A DNA stretch of 64,000 nt from Erysipelotrichaceae bacterium (GTDB lineage Bacteria; Bacillota_I; Bacilli_A; Erysipelotrichales; Erysipelotrichaceae). The notes under the pieces are model-generated. The model worked only from the letters and a program-made list of their open reading frames with translations, searched no databases and had not been told where the DNA came from. The position numbers and the translations under genes were made by a program. The DNA is taken from the NCBI GenBank assembly GCA_012513225.1, contig JAAZCQ010000037.1, positions 62,001 through 126,000 of the forward strand, written 5' to 3'. Shown one piece after another: positions 54,286-63,556 of the stretch (its first letter is position 1; each line of letters opens with the position of its first letter).

Positions 54286-56782
54286 TGACTTCTCCTTCTA
54301 CAAAACTAAATATCTTATTAGGTGTATATTCAATTCCCTTATATCTACATATTGATTTATATGGACAATATGAACATGCATCTTTTGTTGGTTGAGTATC
54401 TATAAATCCTTCTTGAAGTTTATTATATATTTCTTTATAAATCTTATTAAAACCTTCAAGCAGAATTTCATAATCTAAATAACTTAAGGAACCATTATTT
54501 GAAGATTTTTTATGAGCATAAATTATTTTTGGATCACTACTACTTAAGCTTGTAGTATCTTCATTGAAATAAATACCATTTAATCTATTTGCTTTAATAA
54601 AATTTTCATGAAGATCTATACTTTCATAATTTGCATCAACACTAAAAGTATTAGTCTTGAATGAATAATAATATGCACCCATTGGTTTTTTATTTAATAA
54701 AGTACAAGCAACAATTAAATATGTTACTAGTTGTAATAACTGTGCGCTTTCAATATCAGCTACACGTAGAGATATACTTCCAGTTTTATAGTCAATTATC
54801 CTTAAAAGATCATAAGCTATGTCAATTCTATCAATACTTCCATTAATTATTACTTCATTATTATTAATTGAAAAATTTCTAAATTTATATTCAGCATATT
54901 CAGGTTTAAATGATGTATCATTTTCCATTTCTTTAGAAAATTCTAAGTTAGTTTTTAAGTTATCTTTTATACTTCTAAATAATTGATTAATTAAAACTAT
55001 TTCTTTTGGATGTTTTAGTAGTAATTCATTCTTTAGATCTAGCAATATTTCATCAATTACAAAGTCTGAAACTTCAGTATATTCTTTTTTATATTTATTT
55101 ATTAATATTTCCATTACCTCATGGATAATATTTCCTATTGTAATTGCATCTATTTCATTATCTATTTCTTCTTTAATCTTTAATCCATAATTAATAAAGT
55201 ATTTATAAGGACAACTAAAAAATTGTTCAAAAGATGATACTGATCCATACAGTGAACTATTTTTAAAAAATATTTGTTTAGAAATATTTCCATCTATAGT
55301 ATGCTTATTTTCTTTTAAATCATTTATTGCTAGTAAATTCCATTTACTAGCTTTACCATATTTCTCAAGTTCAAATGATCCTTCTACATTTTTTCCACTA
55401 AGATCGCTAATATGGTATGAAAATATTACTTCATTTGCACTATGTTCTATCCATTTTAGATTGTCATAGTAATTATGGTGTCTCTCATTTAAGCTTGGAT
55501 ATGATGTATTAGATATATATTTTTCATCAAAAATTCCTTTTAACCCTTTAAAACCAGGATAGACTTTTGATGAACATCCAACAACATATGAATATTTTTT
55601 GTTAAAAACAGGTTTTTGTAAATTAGTAATAATTACTCCTTTACTTATAGTATCTTCAATATTAGTTTCTATCTTATTTATAAAATATAATATATGTTCT
55701 AATTCTTCTTTTGTTTCGATGTATTTATAACAATTTTCAATAATTGTTCTTATTTGTTTAATTACATTAATTTCAGATTGATTATTACTAGAATACATAT
55801 CTTTTAAAATAGTAAATGTGTTTAATAGAATATTATTATAATTTTCATTTTGTAAAAGAATATTTAAATTATATTTAATATCATTTATTTGAATTAAAAT
55901 ATCTTCATTTTCTATATTTAAAAGTGTTAATAGATCAAAAGGAGAATTAATATTATTTTCAATATATTTTAATGTAGATTTATTCATATTAAGTATTGAT
56001 AAATATTCCATTAAAGAATCAAAGTCTTTGTTAATAGCTAAATTAGCTATTATTACAAAGTCGCTAGCAACTTTTGATTTAATTTTATGTTTAGGATTTT
56101 GAATAGGAATATTATATCTTTTAAAAACTTGTTTAATTACAGGTAATTGATTAGTAATGTCGCTACATATAATTATAGAGTCAAGAGCATTTTCTTTAAT
56201 ACATATATCTTGAGCGACTGATTCAATTTCTTCTCTATTATTTAATGCAAACTTTACTGATTTACTACTATTTTCAATATCAGATAGCTTTATTAACTTA
56301 GCACCATTATTTAGCATCTTTTTTAGAGTGTTATATTCATAAGTATTATTTGTAAAATAATCGACAATTAAAAGATCTTGTATATCTTCTTTTACTTGAT
56401 AAGTTTGATAATATTTTTCATTAAATGGTAATTGTATTAATTCATAAAAGATTTTTTTTAATTCTTTTTTTTGTACTGTATCATCTAAAAGTGTATCAAT
56501 AGAAATATCATAAGTTATTAACTCTTTAGAAAAATCAACAACTTCTTTTATAAAAGCTGGATATTTAATCATGTTTTTATAAATTACTAAGTCATCTTTA
56601 ATTCTATTTAGTGCTTTATATGCATATAGATATAAAAGTTCATCTTCTATATCTTGAGAATAATTGATATAAGCATTAAATGGAATAATTTTTGTGTTAA
56701 GCAAATAAAAAGAATTATTTTCTGATAGCAATTTATTTATTAAATCATTCTTTAAATAATTTGGGCATATTATAGTTTTCAT
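54272..56782 (-). CDS. addB: AddB-type nuclease subunit (PD-(D/E)XK with Fe-S cysteines)
   Basis: 836 residues, well below the roughly 1160 of Bacillus AddB. The C-terminal nuclease shows GSIDRIDIAYDLLRIIDYKTG. Four cysteines (one in FFSCPYKYF, three in ACSYCPYKSIC) fit the iron-sulfur staple of AddB nucleases. I do not see a Walker A motif at the N-terminus, where Bacillus AddB has one. Upstream of addA with a 14-base overlap. No Shine-Dalgarno sequence; TAAAAT lies six bases before the ATG, so it may be leaderless. Confidence 0.88.
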   Translation of the reverse strand: MKTIICPNYLKNDLINKLLSENNSFYLLNTKIIPFNAYINYSQDIEDELLYLYAYKALNRIKDDLVIYKNMIKYPAFIKEVVDFSKELITYDISIDTLLDDTVQKKELKKIFYELIQLPFNEKYYQTYQVKEDIQDLLIVDYFTNNTYEYNTLKKMLNNGAKLIKLSDIENSSKSVKFALNNREEIESVAQDICIKENALDSIIICSDITNQLPVIKQVFKRYNIPIQNPKHKIKSKVASDFVIIANLAINKDFDSLMEYLSILNMNKSTLKYIENNINSPFDLLTLLNIENEDILIQINDIKYNLNILLQNENYNNILLNTFTILKDMYSSNNQSEINVIKQIRTIIENCYKYIETKEELEHILYFINKIETNIEDTISKGVIITNLQKPVFNKKYSYVVGCSSKVYPGFKGLKGIFDEKYISNTSYPSLNERHHNYYDNLKWIEHSANEVIFSYHISDLSGKNVEGSFELEKYGKASKWNLLAINDLKENKHTIDGNISKQIFFKNSSLYGSVSSFEQFFSCPYKYFINYGLKIKEEIDNEIDAITIGNIIHEVMEILINKYKKEYTEVSDFVIDEILLDLKNELLLKHPKEIVLINQLFRSIKDNLKTNLEFSKEMENDTSFKPEYAEYKFRNFSINNNEVIINGSIDRIDIAYDLLRIIDYKTGSISLRVADIESAQLLQLVTYLIVACTLLNKKPMGAYYYSFKTNTFSVDANYESIDLHENFIKANRLNGIYFNEDTTSLSSSDPKIIYAHKKSSNNGSLSYLDYEILLEGFNKIYKEIYNKLQEGFIDTQPTKDACSYCPYKSICRYKGIEYTPNKIFSFVEGEVNEVE

Positions 56783-56850
56783 AAGTATATTTTAACATTT
56801 TTTATATATTTTTGTTTTCTCAATATAAGTTTATGTAAAATTATAAAATA

Positions 56851-56886
56851 AAAGCTCCTTAGTTGTATATATCAGCTAAGGAGCTT
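56851..56886 (-). terminator. Terminator of nrdD-nrdG
   Basis: A 12-bp perfect stem (56851-56862 with 56875-56886), plus inner pairs, is followed on the minus strand by TTTTATTTT. It lies four bases past the nrdG stop. Confidence 0.9.
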
Positions 56887-56889
56887 TGT

Positions 56890-57414
56890 TTATTTTTCTT
56901 CTTCCCACAGAACTATTTCATTAGATTCTAGTGATTTTTTAATATCTATTATTCTTTGATTAGAAGATCCTTTAAACCTTAATCTTAAATCTTTAAGTTC
57001 TTCTACAAATTTACCATCCACAAGTACATCTATATAAGATAACAATTCTTTTGTGTAAGGTAGTTCTTTAAACATTACATCAGTTATGTACTCATAAGTA
57101 TAACCACTGTAACACCATAACGTTTTATCTGGATATTCTTGTTTAAATTTTCTAATAAATGGTATTAGACCTATTTGGTTTGCAGGGTCTAATGGTTCTC
57201 CACCTAATAAAGTTAATCCACTAATATGTTTAGGTTTTAATAAGTTTAACACTTTTTCTTGGGCTTGTGAGTCAAATGGATCTCCATAATCAAAGTCCCA
57301 AGCTTCTGAGTTAAAGCATCCTTTACAATAATGAGTACATCCAGATACAAATAATGATACTCTTACTCCGATGCCGTTGGCAACATCGCAGTTTTTAATT
57401 GATGCGTAATTCAA
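56890..57414 (-). CDS. nrdG: Anaerobic ribonucleotide reductase activating protein
   Basis: 174 residues, radical SAM. The cluster cysteines are C26, C30 and C33 in SGCTHYCKGC, and LTLLGGEPLDP is the SAM-binding GGE motif. It generates the glycyl radical on NrdD. It starts with TTG, one base after the nrdD stop, and depends on coupling. Confidence 0.95.
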   Translation of the reverse strand: MNYASIKNCDVANGIGVRVSLFVSGCTHYCKGCFNSEAWDFDYGDPFDSQAQEKVLNLLKPKHISGLTLLGGEPLDPANQIGLIPFIRKFKQEYPDKTLWCYSGYTYEYITDVMFKELPYTKELLSYIDVLVDGKFVEELKDLRLRFKGSSNQRIIDIKKSLESNEIVLWEEEK

Positions 57415-57415
57415 A

Positions 57416-59542
57416 TTATAAGTGAGTTACTCTACTTTTTATCTCTTTGGTCTTACCAACATTCCAAAAATTCTCTCCTAAGTAACCACATGTTCTTCTT
57501 GTTACATTTAATTTTTTACGATCTTTATTGTGACAAACAGGGCATTCCCATTCATTATCTTCATTGATAATTATCTCACCATCATATCCACATTCTTGGC
57601 AATAATCTGATTTAGTATTGAATTCTGCATATTGAATATGTTCATAAATATATCTTACAAGCTCTTCTAAAGCATCTAAATTATGCATCATGTTAGGTAT
57701 TTCTACATAAGATATAGCTCCGCCTGAAGAAATTGGTTGGAATTCTGATTCAAAGTCAAATTTATTAAATGCATCTATATGTTCTCTTACATCAACATGG
57801 TATGAATTTGTATAGTATCCTTTATCAGTAACATCTTTAATATCTCCAAAACGTTCTTTATCGATTTTAGCGAATCTATAGCATAAGCTTTCAGCTGGAG
57901 TACCATATAGAGCAAATCCAATGCTAGTTTCTTCTTTCCATTTTGCACAAGCTTCATTCATTTTTTTCATTACTTTTAATGCAAATTCTTCACCTTTTTT
58001 AGATGTTTGAGGCTCACCAGTCATTAGTACTGTCATTTCATAGACACCAATATAACCTAAAGATATTGTTGAGTATCCACCTTTTAAAAGATGATCAATC
58101 TTTTCATCTGCATCTAATCTTGCAATAGCACCATACATCCAATGTACAGGAGATGTTTCTGCTTTTACTCCTAGCAATGCATGATGTCTACACATCAATG
58201 CCTCATAAGCTAGTTCAAGTCTTTCATCTAAAAGTTTCCAGAATTTATTCTCATCGCCTTTAGATAATATTGCGATTTGAGGTAGGTTTAAAGATACAAC
58301 ACCTTGATTGAATCTTCCCTCAAATTTATAGTTTCCATCTTCATCTTTCCATGGAGATAGAAATGATCTACAACCCATTGGTGAGAATACATTTCCTTGA
58401 TATGTTTCACGCATCTTCTTTGCAGATATATAATCTGGATACATTCTTTTAGCTGAGCATTCTACTGCAACTCTAGTGATATTGTCATACTTACCACCAG
58501 TTAAATTATTATTTTCATCTAATACATATACTAATTTAGGAAATGCAGGAGTTACATAAACACCAGATTCATTTTTTATTCCTTTAATTCTTTGTCTTAG
58601 TATTTCTTCGTAAATTAATGCGTTTTCTTCACAATAAGGATTAGTTTCATCAAACTCCATAAATAATGTTACAAATGGTGATTGTCCATTTGTTGTCATT
58701 AAAGTGTTAATTTGGTATTGAATTGTTTGAACACCAGAAGCTAATTCAGTTTTTACTCTATCATCTACTATAGAGTTAATTAATTCATCACTTAGTTTAT
58801 CTTCATATTTACTTCTAAGTTCTTTATCAAACTTATCTCTAGATACCTTTAGATATTTACCTAAATGTTTTAGATTAATTGATTGGCCTCCATATTGAGA
58901 GCTAGCAACACTTGCGATTATTTGAGTCATTACTGTACAAGCAACTTGGAATGATTTAGGAGTTTCTATTAACTTTCCATTCATTACTGTTCCATTTTCA
59001 AACATGTCTTCAATATTGATTAAGCAACAATTAAATATTGGTTGTAAGAAATAATCAGCATCATGAAAATGTAATACTCCATCATCATGAGCCTTACTTA
59101 TTTTTTCAGGAAGTAATAATCTTCTAGTAAGATCCTTAGAAACCTCACCAGCAATTAAATCTCTTTGAGTACTTGCAATAACAGCATTTTTATTAGAGTT
59201 TTCTTCCATGACTTCTTTATTTGAATGCTTTATTAAACCAAGTATTGATTCATCTGTTGTATTTTGTTTTCTTACTAAAGCTCTTGTATAACGATATACA
59301 ATATACTTTCTTGCAAGCTCAAATTTCTTAAGATCCATCAATCTTTCTTCGATAATGTCTTGAATATCTTCTACCAAAATTCTTTTTTTACCTAGTGATT
59401 CGATATATTTAACAATATCATTGATTTCATCTTCAGATACTTTTTCGCTTTTAGGTACTTCATTATTAGCTTTTTGAATTGCGACTACAATTTTTTTAGA
59501 ATCATATTCAACACTTCTTCCGTCTCTTTTTATTACTTTCAT
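57416..59542 (-). CDS. nrdD: Anaerobic ribonucleoside-triphosphate reductase
   Basis: 708 residues, class III. N-terminal ATP-cone (MKVIKRDGRSVEYDSKKIVVAI to about residue 95) for allosteric control, a ten-stranded barrel with active-site cysteines, the zinc site CQECG...CPVCH near the end and the glycyl radical G686 in RTCGYLG. It makes dNTPs without oxygen, indicating anaerobic growth. GAGGGGG precedes the ATG. Promoter: TTGCAA and TATAGT with a 16-base spacer on the minus strand; its -35 lies in a palindrome shared with the divergent crp-like gene. I see no NrdR box pair. Confidence 0.97.
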   Translation of the reverse strand: MKVIKRDGRSVEYDSKKIVVAIQKANNEVPKSEKVSEDEINDIVKYIESLGKKRILVEDIQDIIEERLMDLKKFELARKYIVYRYTRALVRKQNTTDESILGLIKHSNKEVMEENSNKNAVIASTQRDLIAGEVSKDLTRRLLLPEKISKAHDDGVLHFHDADYFLQPIFNCCLINIEDMFENGTVMNGKLIETPKSFQVACTVMTQIIASVASSQYGGQSINLKHLGKYLKVSRDKFDKELRSKYEDKLSDELINSIVDDRVKTELASGVQTIQYQINTLMTTNGQSPFVTLFMEFDETNPYCEENALIYEEILRQRIKGIKNESGVYVTPAFPKLVYVLDENNNLTGGKYDNITRVAVECSAKRMYPDYISAKKMRETYQGNVFSPMGCRSFLSPWKDEDGNYKFEGRFNQGVVSLNLPQIAILSKGDENKFWKLLDERLELAYEALMCRHHALLGVKAETSPVHWMYGAIARLDADEKIDHLLKGGYSTISLGYIGVYEMTVLMTGEPQTSKKGEEFALKVMKKMNEACAKWKEETSIGFALYGTPAESLCYRFAKIDKERFGDIKDVTDKGYYTNSYHVDVREHIDAFNKFDFESEFQPISSGGAISYVEIPNMMHNLDALEELVRYIYEHIQYAEFNTKSDYCQECGYDGEIIINEDNEWECPVCHNKDRKKLNVTRRTCGYLGENFWNVGKTKEIKSRVTHL

Positions 59543-59580
59543 GTCAAAACCCCCTCGACTATATAAAATAATAATATATA

Positions 59581-59624
59581 ACTATAGGGAAATATGTTGC
59601 ATTTGCAACAAAATGTCATATAAT
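59581..59624. promoter_or_regulatory. Divergent promoters of nrdD and the Crp-like gene with a shared palindrome
   Basis: 59595-59610 is TGTTGCA, TT, TGCAACA, a perfect inverted repeat. The minus-strand -35 TTGCAA (59608-59603) pairs with TATAGT (59586-59581). The plus-strand -35 TTGCAT (59597-59602) pairs with TATAAT (59619-59624). Both spacers are 16 bases. A dimer on the palindrome would cover both -35 elements. Confidence 0.7.
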
Positions 59625-59630
59625 TTATTT

Positions 59631-60242
59631 ATGGATAACAAAGAATTAGTACATAATATATATACCCAATTAAGTGACTCTAGGTTTTTAAGAACTAGGG
59701 ATTATAAAAAGGGAGAAATTATTACAAATTATATTATAAATAGAAATTATGTTTATTTTCTTATAAATGGAAGTGCAAATCTGATTAGAACTACTAGATA
59801 TGGATATGAGGATTTATTAGAAAAATATGAACAATATGATTTTTTTGGTGATCTTTTTAGAAATGTTACAGTTAATAATGAAATGAGCGTAATTGCAAGA
59901 AGTAAATGTACAGTATTTTCTTTTGATTTTGATTTAGTGAAAAATAATCCTGATTATTTAAACTTAATGCAATTATTATTAGAAGTGGCGACAAATAGAA
60001 TAAAAAAGATGAATAAGCATATTGAAATACTAAGTGGTAAAACTATTAGAGATAAACTTCTAATTTATTTCAATCTTAATGTAAAAAACAGAATGAGTAA
60101 AACATTAGAGTTAGATATGAGTTATACAGAACTTGCTGCATATTTAAATGTAGATAGGGCATCAATGATGAGAGAATTAAATCAACTAAGTAAAGAAAAC
60201 TTCATTAAAAAAGATAAAAAAAGAATAGAATTATTATATTAA
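59631..60242 (+). CDS. Crp/Fnr-family transcriptional regulator
   Basis: 203 residues. Cyclic-nucleotide-binding-like beta roll (about 20-115), a dimer helix, and a C-terminal helix-turn-helix (TELAAYLNVDRASMMRELNQL). It contains one cysteine, so an Fnr-type iron-sulfur cluster is unlikely, and the cAMP-contact residues are not obvious; the ligand is unknown. It probably controls itself and nrdDG. The frame opens earlier at 59541, but that stretch is the promoter. At 59631 a TATAAT lies six bases upstream and no Shine-Dalgarno sequence is seen, so it is probably leaderless. Confidence 0.88.
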   Translation: MDNKELVHNIYTQLSDSRFLRTRDYKKGEIITNYIINRNYVYFLINGSANLIRTTRYGYEDLLEKYEQYDFFGDLFRNVTVNNEMSVIARSKCTVFSFDFDLVKNNPDYLNLMQLLLEVATNRIKKMNKHIEILSGKTIRDKLLIYFNLNVKNRMSKTLELDMSYTELAAYLNVDRASMMRELNQLSKENFIKKDKKRIELLY

Positions 60243-60305
60243 TAGTATTATTAAACATTTATAATATAATTAAATCTAATTAATAATAGAATTGGAGGAA
60301 AAATA

Positions 60306-60902
60306 ATGAAAAAAATACTTGTGATATTAATTATTGCTACATTATTTTTATCAGGATGTAATGCAACAGGCTCTGAATCAACTCCAGTAACACAAACAAT
60401 TGAAAACCCATCATCAACTTTAGTAGTGTTATCTAATTCTATAAATGAATTAGAAATTGACAATATTTTAAACTGCTTTGACTTAGCTCAACCAGATAAA
60501 GACATGGTTACTAGTAAATTTGAAGAGCTAGAGAAAAACACTTTATTTAAGGTTCTTTTTAAAACTGCAGTTTCTACAAGTGTTAAAGAAATTATTAGTG
60601 AAGAAATTGATGGTGAAATAGCTAAAGTAAATGCAATAGTATCAATAGAAACAATAAAAAATTTAGGAGATACAGCAATTAATTTAGTAGAGAAAATCAT
60701 TAAGGAAGGAGCTTCATTTGATGAGAGTCAAATTCAAAGCCTGCTACTTGGTGAAATATCTAAAATTGATGTAACAAAAAAAGAAATAATAGATGTAGAA
60801 ATGAAATTTAATATGGTATTAGTTGATGAAACTTGGATAATTTCTACAGATAAATGGATGAGTATTAATAATGATTCAATAAATATATATGAAAAGAAAT
60901 AG
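60306..60902 (+). CDS. Putative lipoprotein of unknown function
   Basis: 198 residues. Signal peptide with lipobox LSGC, a short Ser/Thr-rich stretch, then an acidic domain with a repeated helix-strand pattern that I do not recognise. GGAGG precedes the ATG. It has its own terminator. The ordering after the Crp-like gene could be coincidence. Confidence 0.75.
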   Translation: MKKILVILIIATLFLSGCNATGSESTPVTQTIENPSSTLVVLSNSINELEIDNILNCFDLAQPDKDMVTSKFEELEKNTLFKVLFKTAVSTSVKEIISEEIDGEIAKVNAIVSIETIKNLGDTAINLVEKIIKEGASFDESQIQSLLLGEISKIDVTKKEIIDVEMKFNMVLVDETWIISTDKWMSINNDSINIYEKK

Positions 60903-60922
60903 TGCGATTGCACTATTTTTTG
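60898..60922 (+). terminator. Terminator of the lipoprotein gene
   Basis: An 8-bp perfect stem with a GATT loop (60898-60905 with 60910-60917) at the stop codon, followed by T. Confidence 0.9.
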
Positions 60923-60984
60923 AGCATTAAAATTGAATAAGATATTTATATTTATTAGTATTAAATTATAAAGAGGTGAATATA

Positions 60985-61530
60985 ATGAGTATATATAATT
61001 TTACAGTTTTAGATAGAAATAATAATGAAGTTTCATTAGAAGATTTTAAAGGAAAAGTATTATTAATAGTGAATACTGCTACAGAGTGTGGATTTACACC
61101 ACAATATGAATATCTTCAAGAGCTATATACAAAATATAATGAAAAAGGTTTAGTAATACTTGATTTTCCATGCAATCAATTTGGAAATCAAGCACCAGGA
61201 AGTGCAGAAGAAATTTATGAGTTTTGTACAAGTAGATTCGGAGTAACTTTCCCACAAATGGCAAAAATAGAAGTAAATGGAGAAAATGCTTCTGAGGTAT
61301 ATAAATTTTTGACTTCTAATACTAAATTTGGCGGCTTTGATATGAATCATAAATTAGGTCCAGTTCTTGATGAGATTTATTTAAAAGAGGACCCTGAGTA
61401 TTTTAATAAGCCAAGTATTAAATGGAACTTTACAAAATTCTTATTTGATAGAGAAGGAAACTTAATCAAAAGATTTGAGCCAACTGCAGAAAAAGAAGAA
61501 GTTGATGAAGCAATATCAAAATTATTATAA
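60985..61530 (+). CDS. Glutathione peroxidase family thiol peroxidase
   Basis: 181 residues from the ATG at 60985 (AAGAGG upstream; a GTG three codons earlier is less likely). The peroxidatic cysteine is C35 in NTATECGFT, the Cys form of the NVASxCG motif. FPCNQFGNQAPGS and WNFTKFLFDREG supply the conserved Gln, Trp and Asn. Bacterial members mostly use thioredoxin and remove hydroperoxides, fitting an anaerobe that meets oxygen. Confidence 0.93.
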   Translation: MSIYNFTVLDRNNNEVSLEDFKGKVLLIVNTATECGFTPQYEYLQELYTKYNEKGLVILDFPCNQFGNQAPGSAEEIYEFCTSRFGVTFPQMAKIEVNGENASEVYKFLTSNTKFGGFDMNHKLGPVLDEIYLKEDPEYFNKPSIKWNFTKFLFDREGNLIKRFEPTAEKEEVDEAISKLL

Positions 61531-61548
61531 TAAAATATTATTTAAAAC

Positions 61549-61577
61549 AAAGTAGGAAATTATCCTACTTTCTTTTT
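61549..61577. terminator. Terminator between gpx and the convergent PHP gene
   Basis: A 9-bp perfect stem (61549-61557 with 61563-61571) followed by C and six T. Its 3' arm overlaps the stop codon of the minus-strand PHP gene. Confidence 0.85.
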
Positions 61578-62461
61578 TCAAAAAATTCTATTAATTTATC
61601 TTGAGTTTCTTTTTGTATTATAGATCCAAGAGCAATTGAAGGCTTTGTTTTACCGTGAAAATCTGTTCCTATAGATTGTAATACATTAAAATTTGTTGAT
61701 AAGTTTTTATAGTATTCAATGTCATCATTATTATGATAACTACTATATACTTCAATGCCACTAACACCATTATCAATCATATATTTTATCACATCTTCAT
61801 TTCTTTTTACTGTTATAGAAGGGTGTGCAATTATTGATACTCCTTGTGCATCTAAGATTATTTTGTTTGCTTCATCAAAGCTCATAAATTCAATAGGTAC
61901 ATTACATATTTTCCCTTGTGAAAAATAATCCCAATAAAAGTTTACATATGGATTATCACTTCTTTTTTGATTTTTTCTATAAGGTTTTAGAAATTCATTA
62001 TCATCATTTCTTGGATCATTTAATGATGCTTCTGCAATACTTTCTCCTGTTACAATTCCTTTGTGTCCTTCTACATAGGCTTTTTCTTCATCAAATTGTA
62101 ATTTTAAAATATTATAAGCATTATCAAGTAATTTATTAGCTCTATTTCTTTCTAATGTTAAGACTTCATTTTCAATTTTTAAAAATGGATCAGTATTACC
62201 TTTAAAATCATATCCTAGAAGATGTAAATCTATTCCATTAATATTACAATCTAATTCAATACCAGATATAACATTCATATCATATTCTTTTGAAAGTTTA
62301 ATTGCTTCTAAACTGCCTCTTATAGAGTTATGATCAGTAATTGAAATATACTTATATCCTACTTTATTACATAGTTTTAATAACTGTTTTGGTGTATATT
62401 CACCATCAATACTGTAAATAGTGTGCATATGCATATCTATTAATTGTTTTGCTGTCTCCAT
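61565..62461 (-). CDS. PHP-domain phosphoesterase (RNase AM/TrpH-like)
   Basis: 298 residues. Metal site motifs HMHTIYSIDG (H11, H13), SITDHNSIRG, GIELDCN, IAHPSI and GTDFHG are those of PHP phosphoesterases of the TrpH/YciV type, which include 5'-3' exonucleases and 3',5'-nucleotide bisphosphate phosphatases. Which activity applies cannot be told. AAAGGAG precedes the ATG. Confidence 0.9.
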   Translation of the reverse strand: METAKQLIDMHMHTIYSIDGEYTPKQLLKLCNKVGYKYISITDHNSIRGSLEAIKLSKEYDMNVISGIELDCNINGIDLHLLGYDFKGNTDPFLKIENEVLTLERNRANKLLDNAYNILKLQFDEEKAYVEGHKGIVTGESIAEASLNDPRNDDNEFLKPYRKNQKRSDNPYVNFYWDYFSQGKICNVPIEFMSFDEANKIILDAQGVSIIAHPSITVKRNEDVIKYMIDNGVSGIEVYSSYHNNDDIEYYKNLSTNFNVLQSIGTDFHGKTKPSIALGSIIQKETQDKLIEFFEKRK

Positions 62462-62582
62462 TATAGTTAATCTCCTTTTATTTTATTGTACCAATAATAT
62501 GTAATATATTTCATTGAAACATAGTTTCTAACCATAATATAATGTAAATATACAAATTAATAATTGTATAGGGAGGAGCATA

Positions 62583-63376
62583 ATGTATAAGTTTGATAAT
62601 GATTTTTATAGTAGAGTAAAAAATAAAATGGGGAATAATTGGAAAATATGTTTATTGCTTTTTTGATTGTAGGGATAATATCTAGCGTTTTAAGTTCATC
62701 TGCAACTTTACCAAGAACTTATGGATCTCTTTATTATTATATGTATCATCATAATTCAAGTAGTATTTTAAATACTGTTAGTAGTAGAGGATTTAATTTC
62801 AATTCTTTGGTTTCATCAGTTATTACTGGAATATTTAATTTAATATTTAATATGGAAGTATATAACTTTGTAAAGACAGACAGTTTTGAATTGGGAAATA
62901 TTTTTAATTATATAAAAGAAAACCCATCAAATGTGCTTATTGTTGGAGCGTTAAAAGGCCTTATTGATTTCTTGTTAGGTCTTATACCTGTGGTTGGTTT
63001 TATACTTGTAATATTTGCTCAATTAGGATTTACTTACATTGCTTATATAATGTATTTAAATCCAAAAAAAGAAGTAATGGATTACTTTAGAGATAGTTGG
63101 AATTTGACTAATGGTAAAAAACAACAATTATTTAGCATATTGATACATTATATGCTTATTACAATTGTTGGTGTATGATTTATTATATTTGGAATTATTA
63201 TTATATTTATAGGGGGACTATCTGATTTTTATTTATTAGCATATTTTGGATTATTATTATTTTTTGTTGGAATAATATGGATTGTTGTATGGGCATTAAA
63301 GAATTCACCTTATCTTGCTTTAGCAAATGCAATGTTCTTTGATGAACATATGGAATATGAAAATGTAGTTATATAA
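62583..63376 (+). pseudogene. Broken DUF975-like membrane protein gene (frameshift and nonsense)
   Basis: The true start is the ATG at 62583 with GGGAGGAG upstream; it begins MYKFDNDFYSRVKNKM, parallel to the paralogue at 63557. After WKICLLLF the frame is lost at a run of six T (62668-62673); one extra T would restore it. The downstream frame continues through several membrane segments, then meets TGA at 63176-63178 in ITIVGV-stop-FIIFG, where the DUF975 family usually has Trp in LSFIGW. Beyond it the frame is open to TAA at 63374, ending in SPYLALANAMFFDEHME, like DUF975 C-termini. Two lesions argue for a pseudogene. Confidence 0.65.
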
Positions 63377-63400
63377 AAGTGCAATAATTTTTGCGCTTTT
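63374..63400 (+). terminator. Terminator after the broken DUF975-like gene
   Basis: An 8-bp stem with one wobble (63374-63381 with 63392-63399) starting in the stop codon and ending in T. Confidence 0.8.
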
Positions 63401-63556
63401 TAATTTAAATATCATTTTTTAACTATTGATTTTTTTAAATGAGAGAAATATATGTATATTTGATTAAAAAGCATGGAATTACTGTATAATATGTAGGCTA
63501 TGTAATAGCATTATGTTTTTTATTTGATACAATTTATTTTGAAAGGTGATTAGAAG

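Noticed and set aside
59540-59630. NrdR box upstream of nrdD
   Set aside because: No tandem ACACTATATATAGTGT-like sites are visible; the only strong palindrome has an unrelated sequence.
63176-63178. UGA read as tryptophan (mycoplasma-type code)
   Set aside because: Several intact genes, including fhs and the EVE-like gene, terminate at TGA, and this gene also has an independent frameshift.
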